Shown: in pieces, positions 10,714 to 19,545 of the stretch
Numbering within the stretch: position 1 is the stretch's first letter
How the letters are laid out: every line of letters begins with the position of its first letter
From: Tolumonas lignilytica
Lineage (GTDB): Bacteria > Pseudomonadota > Gammaproteobacteria > Enterobacterales > Aeromonadaceae
Length of the DNA stretch: 64,000 bases
Direction: 5' to 3'
Assembly (NCBI RefSeq): GCF_000527035.1
Contig: NZ_AZUK01000001.1
Span: forward strand, 2,848,501 to 2,912,500
Position numbers and translations under genes: made by a program
The notes under the pieces: generated by a model
The model's input: only the letters and a program-made list of their open reading frames with translations
Databases searched by the model: none
Told to the model about the DNA's origin: nothing

Positions 10714-11673
10714 TTATTCCTGATACGCAAAATTTGCCAGTTTTTCCAATGGAATGTGTAGGGTTGTGTCATTTTCAAAGTGCTTAAGCAAATGATCTAC
10801 AGTTGCTTTAACTCTAGGGGCAATGAAAGAACGATGCGGGTACTGGATCACCATTTCGTAATTGCCTGGATCGTATTGTCCCCAAAGAACTGTATTTAAT
10901 TTTCCTTGTTCAAGAAGCGGATAAGCAATACGAACACCCACTTGAGCGATCCCTAAACCTGCTTCTGCTGCTTGTAGCAACGCTTCTGGCGAGGATATTT
11001 TTAATACGGCTGGTTCTGGATCGAGAAGAGACAAGCTACCGTCTTCACTTTTGAATCCCCATGGGCTTACTCGTCCCCCTAAAAAACGGCGCACGAGCAA
11101 ACGATGTTCTTTTAAATCGTCCGGGCATTGAGGAACACCATGTTGGGATAAATATGCTGGCGCGGCAACAAGCACCGTATTGAGTTGACAGACTGGCCGC
11201 GTGATCAATGAGGAGTCAACAATGCGTCCACCTCGGATCGCAATGTCATACCCATCACGAACCAAATCGACGACACGATCATCAAAATCGGCCTCTATCA
11301 ATAAATGCGGATATTGAGCCATTAACCCAGGAAGTGCCGGAAGAAGTTGCTCTTTGCCAAAAGAAGCGCTGGTTGAAATTTTGACATGACCACTCATTTC
11401 CATTTTTCTGGCCACAATATTGTCTACGGCCGTTTCTAAGGCTTCCAGTGCAATTCGTGACTGGGCCAGAAATGCTTCGCCATCCTCAGTGAGATTTATT
11501 TTTCGAGTGGTTCGGTTCATTAACCGAACACCGAGTACTTGTTCCAATCCTGCAATATTTTTACTAACCGCGGCTGGGCTGATACCAAGCTTTCTGGCGG
11601 CTGCTGTAAAGCTATTTAAATCGGCAGCTTCGACAAATGAGAGTATCGCTCTGACATGCTGTGAAACTTCCAT
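10714..11673 (-). CDS. LysR-family transcriptional regulator
   Basis: LTTR of 319 residues with an N-terminal winged helix-turn-helix (about 5-65, FTAAARKLGISPAAVSKNIAGLE) and a periplasmic-binding-protein-like effector domain (about 90-300) of the CrgA/AaeR type. ATG 11673 is chosen because a GAGGA element lies upstream. It diverges from the DUF1330-quinone reductase-aldo/keto reductase genes, and a LysR-type T-N11-A box sits between them, so it probably controls that operon. The inducer is unknown; neighbours suggest quinones or reactive carbonyls. Confidence 0.9.
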   Translation of the reverse strand: MEVSQHVRAILSFVEAADLNSFTAAARKLGISPAAVSKNIAGLEQVLGVRLMNRTTRKINLTEDGEAFLAQSRIALEALETAVDNIVARKMEMSGHVKISTSASFGKEQLLPALPGLMAQYPHLLIEADFDDRVVDLVRDGYDIAIRGGRIVDSSLITRPVCQLNTVLVAAPAYLSQHGVPQCPDDLKEHRLLVRRFLGGRVSPWGFKSEDGSLSLLDPEPAVLKISSPEALLQAAEAGLGIAQVGVRIAYPLLEQGKLNTVLWGQYDPGNYEMVIQYPHRSFIAPRVKATVDHLLKHFENDTTLHIPLEKLANFAYQE

Positions 11674-11719
11674 ACGCAATCCTCATTGCTGGTGTGGTTC
11701 AAAATGCGCACTTCAATTA

Positions 11720-11734
11720 TTAACTATGGGTTAA
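11720..11734. promoter_or_regulatory. LysR-type box between divergent genes
   Basis: TTAAC-TATGG-GTTAA is a perfect 5-bp dyad containing a T-N11-A core (11721-11733), in the intergenic space between the LysR gene and the operon starting at 11824. Confidence 0.55.
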
Positions 11735-11823
11735 ATATTCTTCAACCATACATGCCATTAAAGTTATAAATAGTTTGACTCATACTGCGTCACACAAGTT
11801 GAGAGTGACTAACTGAGGCATCT

Positions 11824-12141
11824 GTGAATTCAATGGAAAAACCAAATCCTGCGTATTTTATTTTCGATGTAAAAATCCACAACTTAGACGGCATGAAAGT
11901 CTATAGAGAAACGGTGGAGTCCACTTACAAACGTTACGGTGGTAAACGAATTGCACTTGGTGGTGATGTGATCACGATAGAAGGCCTGCCACCGCAGGGG
12001 CATGTCGTAATGCTCCAATTCGACAGCATGGAAAAAGCTAAGGCATGGCACGATTCGCCAGAATATCAGGAAATTTTCCGTGACCGTGTTGCGTGTGCTG
12101 ACTCAAATGTGTGGCTCGTTGAAGGCGTAGCCGCTGATTAG
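11824..12141 (+). CDS. DUF1330 family protein
   Basis: Small 105-residue protein of the dimeric alpha/beta-barrel-like DUF1330 family; no biochemical role is established. Typical features include the N-terminal PAYFIFDVKIHNLDGMKVYRE strand-helix, GG(D)VITIEG, and the late segment MEKAKAWHDSPEYQEI. GTG 11824 is preferred because GAGG lies five bases upstream; ATG 11833 is the alternative. It is the first gene of an apparent three-gene unit with a flavodoxin-fold reductase and an aldo/keto reductase, suggesting a role in redox or carbonyl stress. Confidence 0.82.
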   Translation: MNSMEKPNPAYFIFDVKIHNLDGMKVYRETVESTYKRYGGKRIALGGDVITIEGLPPQGHVVMLQFDSMEKAKAWHDSPEYQEIFRDRVACADSNVWLVEGVAAD

Positions 12142-12175
12142 GCATAAACCTTTTTCTTACATTTTGGAGATAAAA

Positions 12176-12700
12176 ATGAAAACTCTTGTGATTGTGTCAC
12201 ACCCTTATCCTGACCGTTCAAATGCAATTAAGTCGCTGGAAAACATAGTTCAGGGCTTACCAGGTGTCACCGTAAGAAATCTGGAATCCTTGTACGGTGA
12301 TGATATGACCCAATTTGATGTGGCTGCTGAGCAAGCCGCATATGAGGGTGTTGAGCGCGTGATCTTTATGTTCCCAATTCACTGGTTCAATTTAACGCCG
12401 ATGCTGAAAGCTTACTTAAATGCCGTCTGGAGTTATGGCTGGGCATTCGGACCAGAAGGCATTGCATTAAAAAACAAAGAAATGCTGGTCATCACTACAG
12501 CAGGGGCAACTCAGTTCACCTACTCAAAGGATGGGCTTATCAATAGCACCATAGATGAGGTTTTGACGCCGATGAAGTCCAGTGCTTTATATGTAGGAAT
12601 GACCTATGCCGAACCGATTGCGTTTTATGAAGCGATGGCTCCTTCTGTCGAAAAGCTGAATAAATTCAAGCAAGTTATTCATGAAAGGCTGGCTGATTAG
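12176..12700 (+). CDS. NAD(P)H:quinone oxidoreductase, flavodoxin-like fold
   Basis: Flavodoxin_2-type FMN protein of 174 residues, similar in length and pattern to KefF/YwrO/MdaB-like quinone reductases that carry out two-electron reduction of quinones. Visible motifs: the N-terminal phosphate-binding VIVSHPYPDRSNA, and FMFPIHWFNLTPMLKAYLNAVW in the middle, then VITTAGATQF. ATG 12176 has GGAGA upstream; a TTG 12 bases earlier is rejected. It lies 34 bases after the DUF1330 gene. KefF itself partners a KefC channel, which is absent here. Confidence 0.88.
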   Translation: MKTLVIVSHPYPDRSNAIKSLENIVQGLPGVTVRNLESLYGDDMTQFDVAAEQAAYEGVERVIFMFPIHWFNLTPMLKAYLNAVWSYGWAFGPEGIALKNKEMLVITTAGATQFTYSKDGLINSTIDEVLTPMKSSALYVGMTYAEPIAFYEAMAPSVEKLNKFKQVIHERLAD

Positions 12701-12746
12701 AACGCGTTAGGTCGTTGTCATACGCATAATTTAGATAGGTATGCTC

Positions 12747-13751
12747 ATGGAATATACAAAATTAGGGAATACAGAGTTGAATGTTTCCCGGATCTGTATG
12801 GGATGTATGGGGTTCGGAGACCCCACTAATGGAATGCATAGCTGGACACTTGATTATCAGTATTCTCTGGAAATCATTAAACGAGGTCTTGAACTTGGCA
12901 TCAATTTTTTTGATACCGCAATCAGCTATCAGAATGGTACAAGTGAGCAATATCTTGGTCAGGCATTAAAAGCGTTAGCGCCTCGTCATGATGTCGTCGT
13001 CGCAACAAAATTTATGCCTCGAACACCAGAACAACTTAACCAAATCTCCACGCAAAACCACATTGAAACGATGCTCAATAGGAGTCTATCCAATCTCGGG
13101 ATGGAGTATATCGATTTATACATTCTTCATATGTGGGATCACCGTAGCAATCTGTATGATGTGATGGAAGGTCTCAATAATGCGGTAAAGGCGGGTAAGG
13201 TTCGTCATATTGGCGTCTCGAATTGTTTTGCTTGGCAACTTGCTGAAGCAAATGCGCTGGCTGAGCGGGAAGGGTTTGCCAAATTTGTCTCTGTTCAAGG
13301 TCACTACAATCTGATTTACCGTGAAGAAGAACGGGAAATGAAACCATATTGTGATTTAAAAAACATAGCACTTACCCCATACAGCGTCTTAGCCAGTGGT
13401 CGTTTGGCCAAAAGATCTGATGAAATCTCGAAGCGTTTGTCAGAGGATGCATTTGCTAAGTTTAAATACGATGCAACTGCGGAGCAGGATAGATTGGTCA
13501 TTCAAAGAGTGGTTGCACTGGCTGAAAAATATGCGGTATCCATGACAGAAATATCCCTTGCCTGGTTGCTCACCAAAGTGACATCTCCAGTTGTGGGTAC
13601 AACTAAAATCAGCAATATCGAAACAGCAGTGAAAGCAACTGATCTTGCGTTCTCTGAAATTGATATTTCTTATCTGGAAGAGTTATATACACCTCACCAT
13701 CTGGCTGGGATCATGGCACAAAATACACCTAAAAATCATGTCACCTACTGA
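12747..13751 (+). CDS. Aldo/keto reductase
   Basis: NADPH-dependent aldo/keto reductase with a TIM-barrel fold, 334 residues. The catalytic tetrad can be placed: Asp and Tyr in FFDTAISYQNG, Lys in VVVATKF and His in LYILHMWD. It resembles YajO/Tas-like members that reduce aldehydes or ketones; the substrate is unknown. ATG 12747 is preferred over 12741 because the AGGT element would be too close to the latter. It lies 46 bases after the quinone reductase and ends before a convergent MFS gene. Confidence 0.9.
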   Translation: MEYTKLGNTELNVSRICMGCMGFGDPTNGMHSWTLDYQYSLEIIKRGLELGINFFDTAISYQNGTSEQYLGQALKALAPRHDVVVATKFMPRTPEQLNQISTQNHIETMLNRSLSNLGMEYIDLYILHMWDHRSNLYDVMEGLNNAVKAGKVRHIGVSNCFAWQLAEANALAEREGFAKFVSVQGHYNLIYREEEREMKPYCDLKNIALTPYSVLASGRLAKRSDEISKRLSEDAFAKFKYDATAEQDRLVIQRVVALAEKYAVSMTEISLAWLLTKVTSPVVGTTKISNIETAVKATDLAFSEIDISYLEELYTPHHLAGIMAQNTPKNHVTY

Positions 13752-13846
13752 GGTCTGGGACATGACCATATAAATGATGTCGGCTGCTCAATTATTTGCA
13801 TTTCAGACTTTTTAATCTTTGAGCAAGTTTGCCATATCATCGCACT

Positions 13847-15256
13847 TTATTTTTTAATCCGACTAATACTGAATAAAATGGCTAAAAATACTGAGCCAGA
13901 AGCAAACCACAACCCTTGGTGAACAGTATTTTCAGAATAGATAAATGTGTGTCCAGAACCCATAGCATCAGATCGGGAGAGCATAATACCAATCAGCGTG
14001 GTGCCAAGGCATTGGCCAAACGTTCTCATCATTGCCAGTACGCCAGAAGCATAACTGCTAAAATTTGTCGCCACATTTGCCATCATTTCCCGGTTATTTG
14101 GGCTTTGGAACAAACCAAAACCAATACCACAGACCAAACTTCGTAAGACAATATCTGTGACTGAGGGCGTTTGTGGTAAACCGATCAATAGGATTAACCC
14201 GATACAAAAGACGACCAGACCAAACGTTGAAATCATCGCCGGATTTTTCTTATCAGCTAACCGCCCCGCATGTGGGGCCGCCAGAATAATCCCTATCGGC
14301 CAGGGAAGAAAAAGCAGGGCTGATATTAAAGGGCTATAGCCATAAACACTTTCGTATAAGAATGGTAGTGCGATAAAAGTAATGCCCTGAGCGATAAAAG
14401 AAACGAAGGACGTAATTGCCGATAAAGAAAACCGTCGATTCGCAAATATTTCTAAAGGCAGCAAGGGCGCAATGGCTTTGCGCTGGCGGTAAATGAATGC
14501 CATTCCGCTCACTAAGATGGCTATCGCATAAAGTGCAGCAAGATTTTTGTTATTTCCGGAAATATGTTTAGAAAACGTGTTCGCACACAAAATGGTGCTG
14601 CCCAACATGATCACAGAAAATAGTGCGCCTAGTTTATCTAACGGCCGGGTATCAAGCTGCGCAGGTTTGGGTAGAAATTGTTTAGAAAAAATGACTGCGC
14701 TCATTCCTAACGGAATGTTGATCAAAAATAGCCATGACCAGTTTAACGTCGCTAACAAAGTGCCACTAACCAAGGGGGCGACTGCAGTACATGATGCAAT
14801 TAATAATGCATTTATTCCTAAAATCCGCCCAAGTAATCGAGTTGGGAAAATAGTCCTGAGGAGTGCGGGAGCAATACTGAGCGTTGCTGCGCCACCAATT
14901 CCCTGAATAAAACGCATCATTACGAGTACGGATAATGACGATGACAAAGCACAGCCAGCAGAAGACAAGGTAAAAACAATCAATCCACCAATAAACTGTG
15001 TACGAAAACCCACTCGTGTTGCCAATGCTGAAAAAATAGCAAGAGACATCGTAACAGAGAGTAAGTAGCTATTGGCAATCCACACCGCATCAGAAGCAGC
15101 AACACCCAATGATGTTGCCATTTGAGGTAATGCGATATTAATCATCGAACCGTCGAAAACATTCATTGTGGTCGTGACCATGATCGCCAGCATTGCAAAT
15201 AATCGTTCTTTACCTGGCAACCCATCATCACCGGGTTGATTCATGAATAGTGTCAT
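13847..15256 (-). CDS. MFS efflux transporter, DHA2 (EmrB/QacA) type
   Basis: Drug:H+ antiporter family protein of 469 residues, long enough for 14 membrane helices. Conserved motifs include NIALPQMATSLG after helix 1, VWIANSYLL in helix 2, RFIQGIGGA (motif B region) and a GTLLATLNWSWLFLINIPLG motif C region. No membrane-fusion partner gene is next to it. ATG 15256 has GAGGTAA upstream. A divergent LysR regulator and an inverted repeat at 15340 suggest local control. Substrates are unknown. Confidence 0.9.
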   Translation of the reverse strand: MTLFMNQPGDDGLPGKERLFAMLAIMVTTTMNVFDGSMINIALPQMATSLGVAASDAVWIANSYLLSVTMSLAIFSALATRVGFRTQFIGGLIVFTLSSAGCALSSSLSVLVMMRFIQGIGGAATLSIAPALLRTIFPTRLLGRILGINALLIASCTAVAPLVSGTLLATLNWSWLFLINIPLGMSAVIFSKQFLPKPAQLDTRPLDKLGALFSVIMLGSTILCANTFSKHISGNNKNLAALYAIAILVSGMAFIYRQRKAIAPLLPLEIFANRRFSLSAITSFVSFIAQGITFIALPFLYESVYGYSPLISALLFLPWPIGIILAAPHAGRLADKKNPAMISTFGLVVFCIGLILLIGLPQTPSVTDIVLRSLVCGIGFGLFQSPNNREMMANVATNFSSYASGVLAMMRTFGQCLGTTLIGIMLSRSDAMGSGHTFIYSENTVHQGLWFASGSVFLAILFSISRIKK

Positions 15257-15339
15257 CTATGTTTACCTCGCTCCTTTGAACGATTAGCAATATAAATTGC
15301 CTGTACATATGGCGGAAGAAGCATAAAGTTAATTTTATA

Positions 15340-15371
15340 GTTGCATGAAACGCCCTATCTTTTAATGCAAC
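15340..15371. promoter_or_regulatory. Inverted repeat between MFS and LysR genes
   Basis: GTTGCAT and ATGCAAC form perfect 7-bp arms separated by 18 bp, in the 137-bp divergent intergenic region. This is probably the binding site of the adjacent LysR protein. Confidence 0.55.
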
Positions 15372-15393
15372 AAAACGTTGAGTAAGGAAACTG

Positions 15394-16323
15394 ATGACGA
15401 TCCCTGATATGAACCTGCTCACTGCACTGGATGTTTTACTTGCGGAGAAAAGCGTCGCGGGTGCAGCTTACCAGTTAGGTTTAAGTGCCTCAGCGACGAG
15501 CCGGACATTGACTCGTTTGCGTTTAATTACGGGTGACCCATTGCTTGTCCGTGCCGGACGAAAAATGGTTCTAACTCCTTATGCGGAGTCTATTCAGGAG
15601 CGGACTCGACTCGCGGTGCGTGATGTATTAGATATTCTGCAACCGAATATCCAACCACTTGATTTAGCCTCACTTGAACGGACTTTTACCATCAGAGCAA
15701 ACGAAGGATTTGTTGAAACATTTGCCCCTACACTCATCAATCATTTTGCAAAACAAGCGCCAAGAGTTCGTTTACGATTCATGCCAAAACAACAAAAAAG
15801 CCCAGAGGCGCTTCGGGAAGGAAAGGTAGATTTAGAAATTGGCGTGATTAAAAATATGGGGCCTGAGATCCGGGTAAAAGCTTTGTTTTATGATCGCTTT
15901 GTCAGCGTGGTCAGAAAAGGACATCCGCTTGATCAGTGTAAAGTAGTTTCAACCCAAGAATATTGCCAATTTAGCCATATCATTGCTTCTCGAAGCGGTG
16001 ATTTTTCAGGACCAGTCGATGAAGAGCTCAAAGCACAATATGTAACACGGCATATCGCAGCTACCGTACCCAGTTTTCCGGCAGCACTTGAGGTAGCCAG
16101 AAATTCAGATTTGATCGCTTTAGTGCCAGCTTCATTTTTGCTGAATGAACCATTGAATTCTGACAGCTCTAGTTTGTGGGCATTTGAGCTGCCAGTTCGT
16201 ACCAAAGATATTACGATTTCGATGATGTGGCACCCCCGCTTGCAATTAGATTCAGCGCATATTTGGTTAAGAGAACAAGTAGACAAAGTTTGTCAGGATG
16301 CATTGAAAAATCGTTGGTTTTGA
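15394..16323 (+). CDS. LysR-family transcriptional regulator
   Basis: LTTR of 309 residues with an N-terminal HTH (MNLLTALDVLLAEKSVAGAA; recognition region LSASATSRTLTRLR) and a NodD/LinR-like effector domain. The start has AAGGA six bases upstream. It is transcribed away from the MFS exporter and probably regulates it. The ligand is unknown. Confidence 0.9.
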   Translation: MTIPDMNLLTALDVLLAEKSVAGAAYQLGLSASATSRTLTRLRLITGDPLLVRAGRKMVLTPYAESIQERTRLAVRDVLDILQPNIQPLDLASLERTFTIRANEGFVETFAPTLINHFAKQAPRVRLRFMPKQQKSPEALREGKVDLEIGVIKNMGPEIRVKALFYDRFVSVVRKGHPLDQCKVVSTQEYCQFSHIIASRSGDFSGPVDEELKAQYVTRHIAATVPSFPAALEVARNSDLIALVPASFLLNEPLNSDSSSLWAFELPVRTKDITISMMWHPRLQLDSAHIWLREQVDKVCQDALKNRWF

Positions 16324-16364
16324 ATAAACAGTGCAATCAAAATTAACTGATAATAATTGGCTGT

Positions 16365-16913
16365 TTAATCTGCTTTGTTATTCTGAATACCTGTAGCCAT
16401 TCGCATTAATCCATCAAAAGCTCTGTCAGAGAGTATTTTTCGCATGAACAGTAATGGCTTTGCACCAAATCCAACGGCATAGCGAGTTTTTGGGCGTTTG
16501 CTGGTTACTGCTTTTGCGATGGTGTCGGCAATCAATTCCGGCGGCGATGTCGGCCCATTCTGTTTTAATGCCGCCTGGTTCAATAACTACGACATGAATA
16601 CCAAAGGGCTGAAGTTCCAGGCGTAAACAATCACTGATAGCTTCGAGAGCAAATTTTGTTCCGTGATACCAGGCTCCCAGTGGTGTATGCAATTTTCCAC
16701 CCATGGATGTGATATTGATGATACGGCCAGCACCTTGAGAACGCATAGAGGCCTCATCCGTGACATCCATTGATCTGCCTGTGTCAGTGCACTCATGCGT
16801 TCTACTCTTCGGGCAGCCGCATAGACCGTGTAGCCAAGCGATTTTAATTTTAGTGCCATAGCTTCACCAATGCCTGATGATGCTCCTGTTACCAACGCAA
16901 CTTTCGTATTCAT
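16365..16913 (-). pseudogene. Decayed short-chain dehydrogenase/reductase
   Basis: Three fragments of one SDR lie in different frames. From 16913 there is a Rossmann start (MNTKVALVTGASSGIGEA) to about 16788. MDVTDEASM at 16770 follows in another frame and jumps directly to the RSQGAGRIINITSMGG segment, losing about 65 codons including the NNAG region. After the active-site YHGTKFA and IEPGGIKTEWADIA, a further deletion and frame change leads to PPELIADTIAKAVTSKRP and the C-terminus at 16365. An intact homologue would be about 270 residues. It should be inactive. Confidence 0.85.
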
Positions 16914-17047
16914 AACGCAACTCCTCAATCTGTACCAATGATGCGAGTCATGTTGAGCCGCATTTCTTGGTATTCAGTTTATGTGGATCATTGCGTTATG
17001 ACGCTAGCCGTATATGCCAATAGACTTGCAAACGATGACATCTCACC

Positions 17048-17719
17048 TCAGTTAAACCAGCCAATTTGAGACAACATCTGTGAATTAAGCACCATCGTAC
17101 CTTGGGTTGAAGGCAGAGTTTTGACTAATGCTTGCGCAACCGATATCGCATGGACAGGTTTGTAGTTGGTGGGAAGAAGCGGTGAGAGCAATTTTGCAAT
17201 CGGGATCGAAATCTTTTCTCCCAGCCTCAACGGCTGTTTCAGTGCATCTCGGTCTCCTAGCAAAATTGATGGCCGAGCAATGACCAAAGCAGAGAGTGGT
17301 AAGGTATTGAGTGCATCTTCCAGTTCACCCTTTACGCGATTGTAGAACACTGTCGAATGCGAGTTTGCACCAGCCGCACTGACCAGCGCTAACCGTGTAG
17401 CGCCGGAAGCCACCGCTGCTTTGGCGACAGCAAGATTAGCCTCCAGATCTACCGCCCGAAATGCCTGCTGACTGCCAGCCACCCGTATGGTTGTTCCAAG
17501 TGCCAGATACACCTCATCGATGGCAGGTAAAACGGGCAAAGCGCTGAAATTCACAATATGGGTTATGATTTTCGAATGATCAAATGACAGTGGCCTGCGG
17601 CTCAATACATGTATTTCAGACACGCCTTCATCCTCGACTAAGGCATTGAGGATTTGAGAACCGACGAGCCCCGTTGCACCTGCAAGCAGCACTCGTCTTG
17701 AATTCGCTGAATCAGACAT
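17048..17719 (-). CDS. NAD(P)-binding oxidoreductase, YraR/HTATIP2-like
   Basis: Atypical SDR of 223 residues with the Rossmann motif LLAGATGLVGSQIL near the N-terminus, a LALGTTIRVAGSQQAF segment, and SAAGANSHSTVFYNRVKGELE carrying the Tyr-x3-Lys pair. This pattern fits E. coli YraR and the HTATIP2 group; substrate unknown. ATG 17719 is set by AAGGAG upstream; a longer reading overlapping the AraC gene is rejected. It starts 10 bases after the AraC-type gene and is probably co-transcribed with it. Confidence 0.82.
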   Translation of the reverse strand: MSDSANSRRVLLAGATGLVGSQILNALVEDEGVSEIHVLSRRPLSFDHSKIITHIVNFSALPVLPAIDEVYLALGTTIRVAGSQQAFRAVDLEANLAVAKAAVASGATRLALVSAAGANSHSTVFYNRVKGELEDALNTLPLSALVIARPSILLGDRDALKQPLRLGEKISIPIAKLLSPLLPTNYKPVHAISVAQALVKTLPSTQGTMVLNSQMLSQIGWFN

Positions 17720-17729
17720 CAGAATCTCC

Positions 17730-18239
17730 TTAATTGAGATGAATATTGTGCCGCGTATGCTCAGGTGTCTGCCCAGTCCAATCCTGAAAGGCGCGATAAA
17801 AAGAGTTGGGATCTTCGAATCCGAGTAGAAAGGCAATTTTGCCACCCGACAACGATGTTTCTTTCAGATAGTGACGCGCTAATTTTTCCCGCGTTTCATT
17901 CAATAAAGCCCGAAAATTTTCACCTTCATTTTCCAGGCGGCGCTGCAATGTTCTTTTACTCATAGCAAGGCGGTCTGCGACTTCATCAATCGTTGCAATA
18001 TTGCTGGGGATTAATTCCAACAACAGCGCCTGTACTCGCTGCGTCGTTGTTGCTGTTGCATCAAGCTCATTCAAACGGCGACGCAAATCAGGTTCGAATA
18101 CCTGCCACATGCTTTCGTTCACCGTCAGAAAAGGGCGTAAAGCATCAATGGCTGAAAAGCTAATTTGGGGATTCACACCTAGCTGTACGGGTGTCCCAAA
18201 AAACTCGGTATAGCGTCGGGCATGAGATTGGTGCTGCAT
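17730..18239 (-). pseudogene. N-terminally truncated AraC-family regulator
   Basis: The 169 residues hold only the end of an arabinose-binding-like effector domain (RRYTEFFGTPVQLG) and an intact AraC DNA-binding domain (about 75-165: IDEVADRLAMSKRTLQRRLENEG, then GFEDPNSFYRAFQDWTGQTP). Full-length relatives have about 330-340 residues. Upstream the frame is closed by TAA eight codons before the ATG, and no N-terminal remnant is recognisable. It may be a remnant or a short constitutive DNA-binding protein. It is followed at once by the oxidoreductase gene. Confidence 0.65.
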
Positions 18240-18439
18240 AAGGCGGCAAAAGTTGTTGTGTTATCTTGAGTTAAAAGTATGGTGGAGCCTCATGTTTTCA
18301 AATGGCCAAACACGCCAGTTTAAATGCAATCGGCGCCAGTATTTGTAATTGAATCCGCCCTATATACGATGCTAAGGAACGAGTACGTAGACGTTTCTCA
18401 TTTATGTCATGCATTATTTATATTTGGTTTTTATTTGTC

Positions 18440-18730
18440 TTACACTTCAATGAGGTAGTTTTCAAAATCCAGCGACAGAACTTCAGCCAGCTCAGTGAGA
18501 GTCCAATTCTTTTCAGAATATGCAACTTCATCAAATAAGATGACAAAGGGTTCTTCAGTTGCATCGGGGCAACAAATTAATTTTTGCTCAGTGAGCCAGT
18601 GCAGACTACGCGTGATTTCCTGTTGTGAAAACTCATCCAATAAACCTTCGCAGACAAGGTTATCGATACTGACCTGATGTTCCTTTTTGAACCAATGGAT
18701 AATTGATGAAACACAATTATTAAGTCGCAT
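18440..18730 (-). CDS. Hypothetical protein, 96 residues
   Basis: I do not recognise this protein. It is acidic, with predicted helices and the pattern of a small winged-helix-like fold (VCEGLLDEFSQQEITRSLHWLTEQKLI), no signal peptide and no membrane segment. ATG 18730 has GGATG seven bases upstream; a longer reading from 18778 is less likely. It stands alone, divergent from the exported-protein operon. Confidence 0.55.
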   Translation of the reverse strand: MRLNNCVSSIIHWFKKEHQVSIDNLVCEGLLDEFSQQEITRSLHWLTEQKLICCPDATEEPFVILFDEVAYSEKNWTLTELAEVLSLDFENYLIEV

Positions 18731-18896
18731 AAAAACATCCAATGTTACAAACATGCAGCATATGAAGCCTACACCCATAATGGGTGAAAACCAACCGCCT
18801 AAATGAGCATTTTCTATCGAATCCCCTTTGATTTGTTTCCCTAATTTGATGTGTTTTTCCTTTTTTTTTATCTATGCTAACAATGTGCTTAAACCA

Positions 18897-18916
18897 AGTT
18901 TTACACCGGTAAAACT
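18897..18916. promoter_or_regulatory. 20-bp palindrome before the exported-protein operon
   Basis: AGTTTTAC-ACCG-GTAAAACT has perfect 8-bp arms. It ends 24 bp before the start codon and 12 bp before the ribosome site, so it could be an operator or, if transcribed, a hairpin just ahead of the ribosome site. Confidence 0.6.
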
Positions 18917-18940
18917 GTGACGTTGTATGGGGAAGTATCT

Positions 18941-19525
18941 ATGAAATATTCGACACTCTTGAAAAACACATTGGTCGGATGTGTTTATATCGGCGTATTT
19001 GCGTTCGCACCGCTCTCTTTTAATTCTGATGATGGACTTCTCAGCTACCATGCGGTCTATGCGAAAGGTGGCAACGGCGGTGGCAACAGTAACAGTAGTG
19101 GAAAATCGAGTGACAGTGCGGGTGTGAGCGCAAAATTGAATGGCAATCCATATGGTTACGCAAATGATGGGCTAGGCTCAACAAGAGGATCATTCGCAAG
19201 TGAGTTAGGACGCTTGAATGCTGCCCATGCGTCAGAGAATGCGCTGGCCCATGCGTCTGCAAATTCGGTTGTTGGAGCGTTGGCTCAATATAAAACAGCG
19301 GCTCAGACCACTATTCAATTGACTCAAGAATTACAGGCTTATGAAGCGAATATCGCAGATTTAAATCATCTTACGCCTGAACAGCAAGCTACAGTGGATC
19401 AATATAACGCTAATATTGAGGCATCAATGCAAAAAGAAGCTGACACTCTGGCGACGGCAGCGAATAAACAAGTGACTGATGAAGTCGTTACTGCAACCAG
19501 AAGTTTATTAGATATTCAGGAATAA
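18941..19525 (+). CDS. Exported Gly/Ser-rich protein with Ala-rich helical C-terminus
   Basis: Unknown 194-residue exported protein. A long hydrophobic N-terminus (residues 10-45, ending HAVYA) looks like a signal peptide, followed by a Gly/Asn/Ser-rich linker (KGGNGGGNSNSSGKSSDS). Then comes the recognisable pattern ASELGRLNAAHASENALAHAS followed by NSVVGALAQYK, seen in a widespread uncharacterised family, and a helical C-terminus. ATG 18941 has GGGGAAG upstream. The Sel1 lipoprotein gene starts 20 bases after its stop, suggesting a two-gene envelope module. Confidence 0.75.
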   Translation: MKYSTLLKNTLVGCVYIGVFAFAPLSFNSDDGLLSYHAVYAKGGNGGGNSNSSGKSSDSAGVSAKLNGNPYGYANDGLGSTRGSFASELGRLNAAHASENALAHASANSVVGALAQYKTAAQTTIQLTQELQAYEANIADLNHLTPEQQATVDQYNANIEASMQKEADTLATAANKQVTDEVVTATRSLLDIQE

Positions 19526-19545
19526 TCGGTGAAGGGCGCATCTAT

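Noticed and set aside
18085-18105. tRNA T-loop-like GGTTCGAATACC
   Set aside because: Lies inside the AraC-type coding region and has no matching acceptor, D or anticodon arms.
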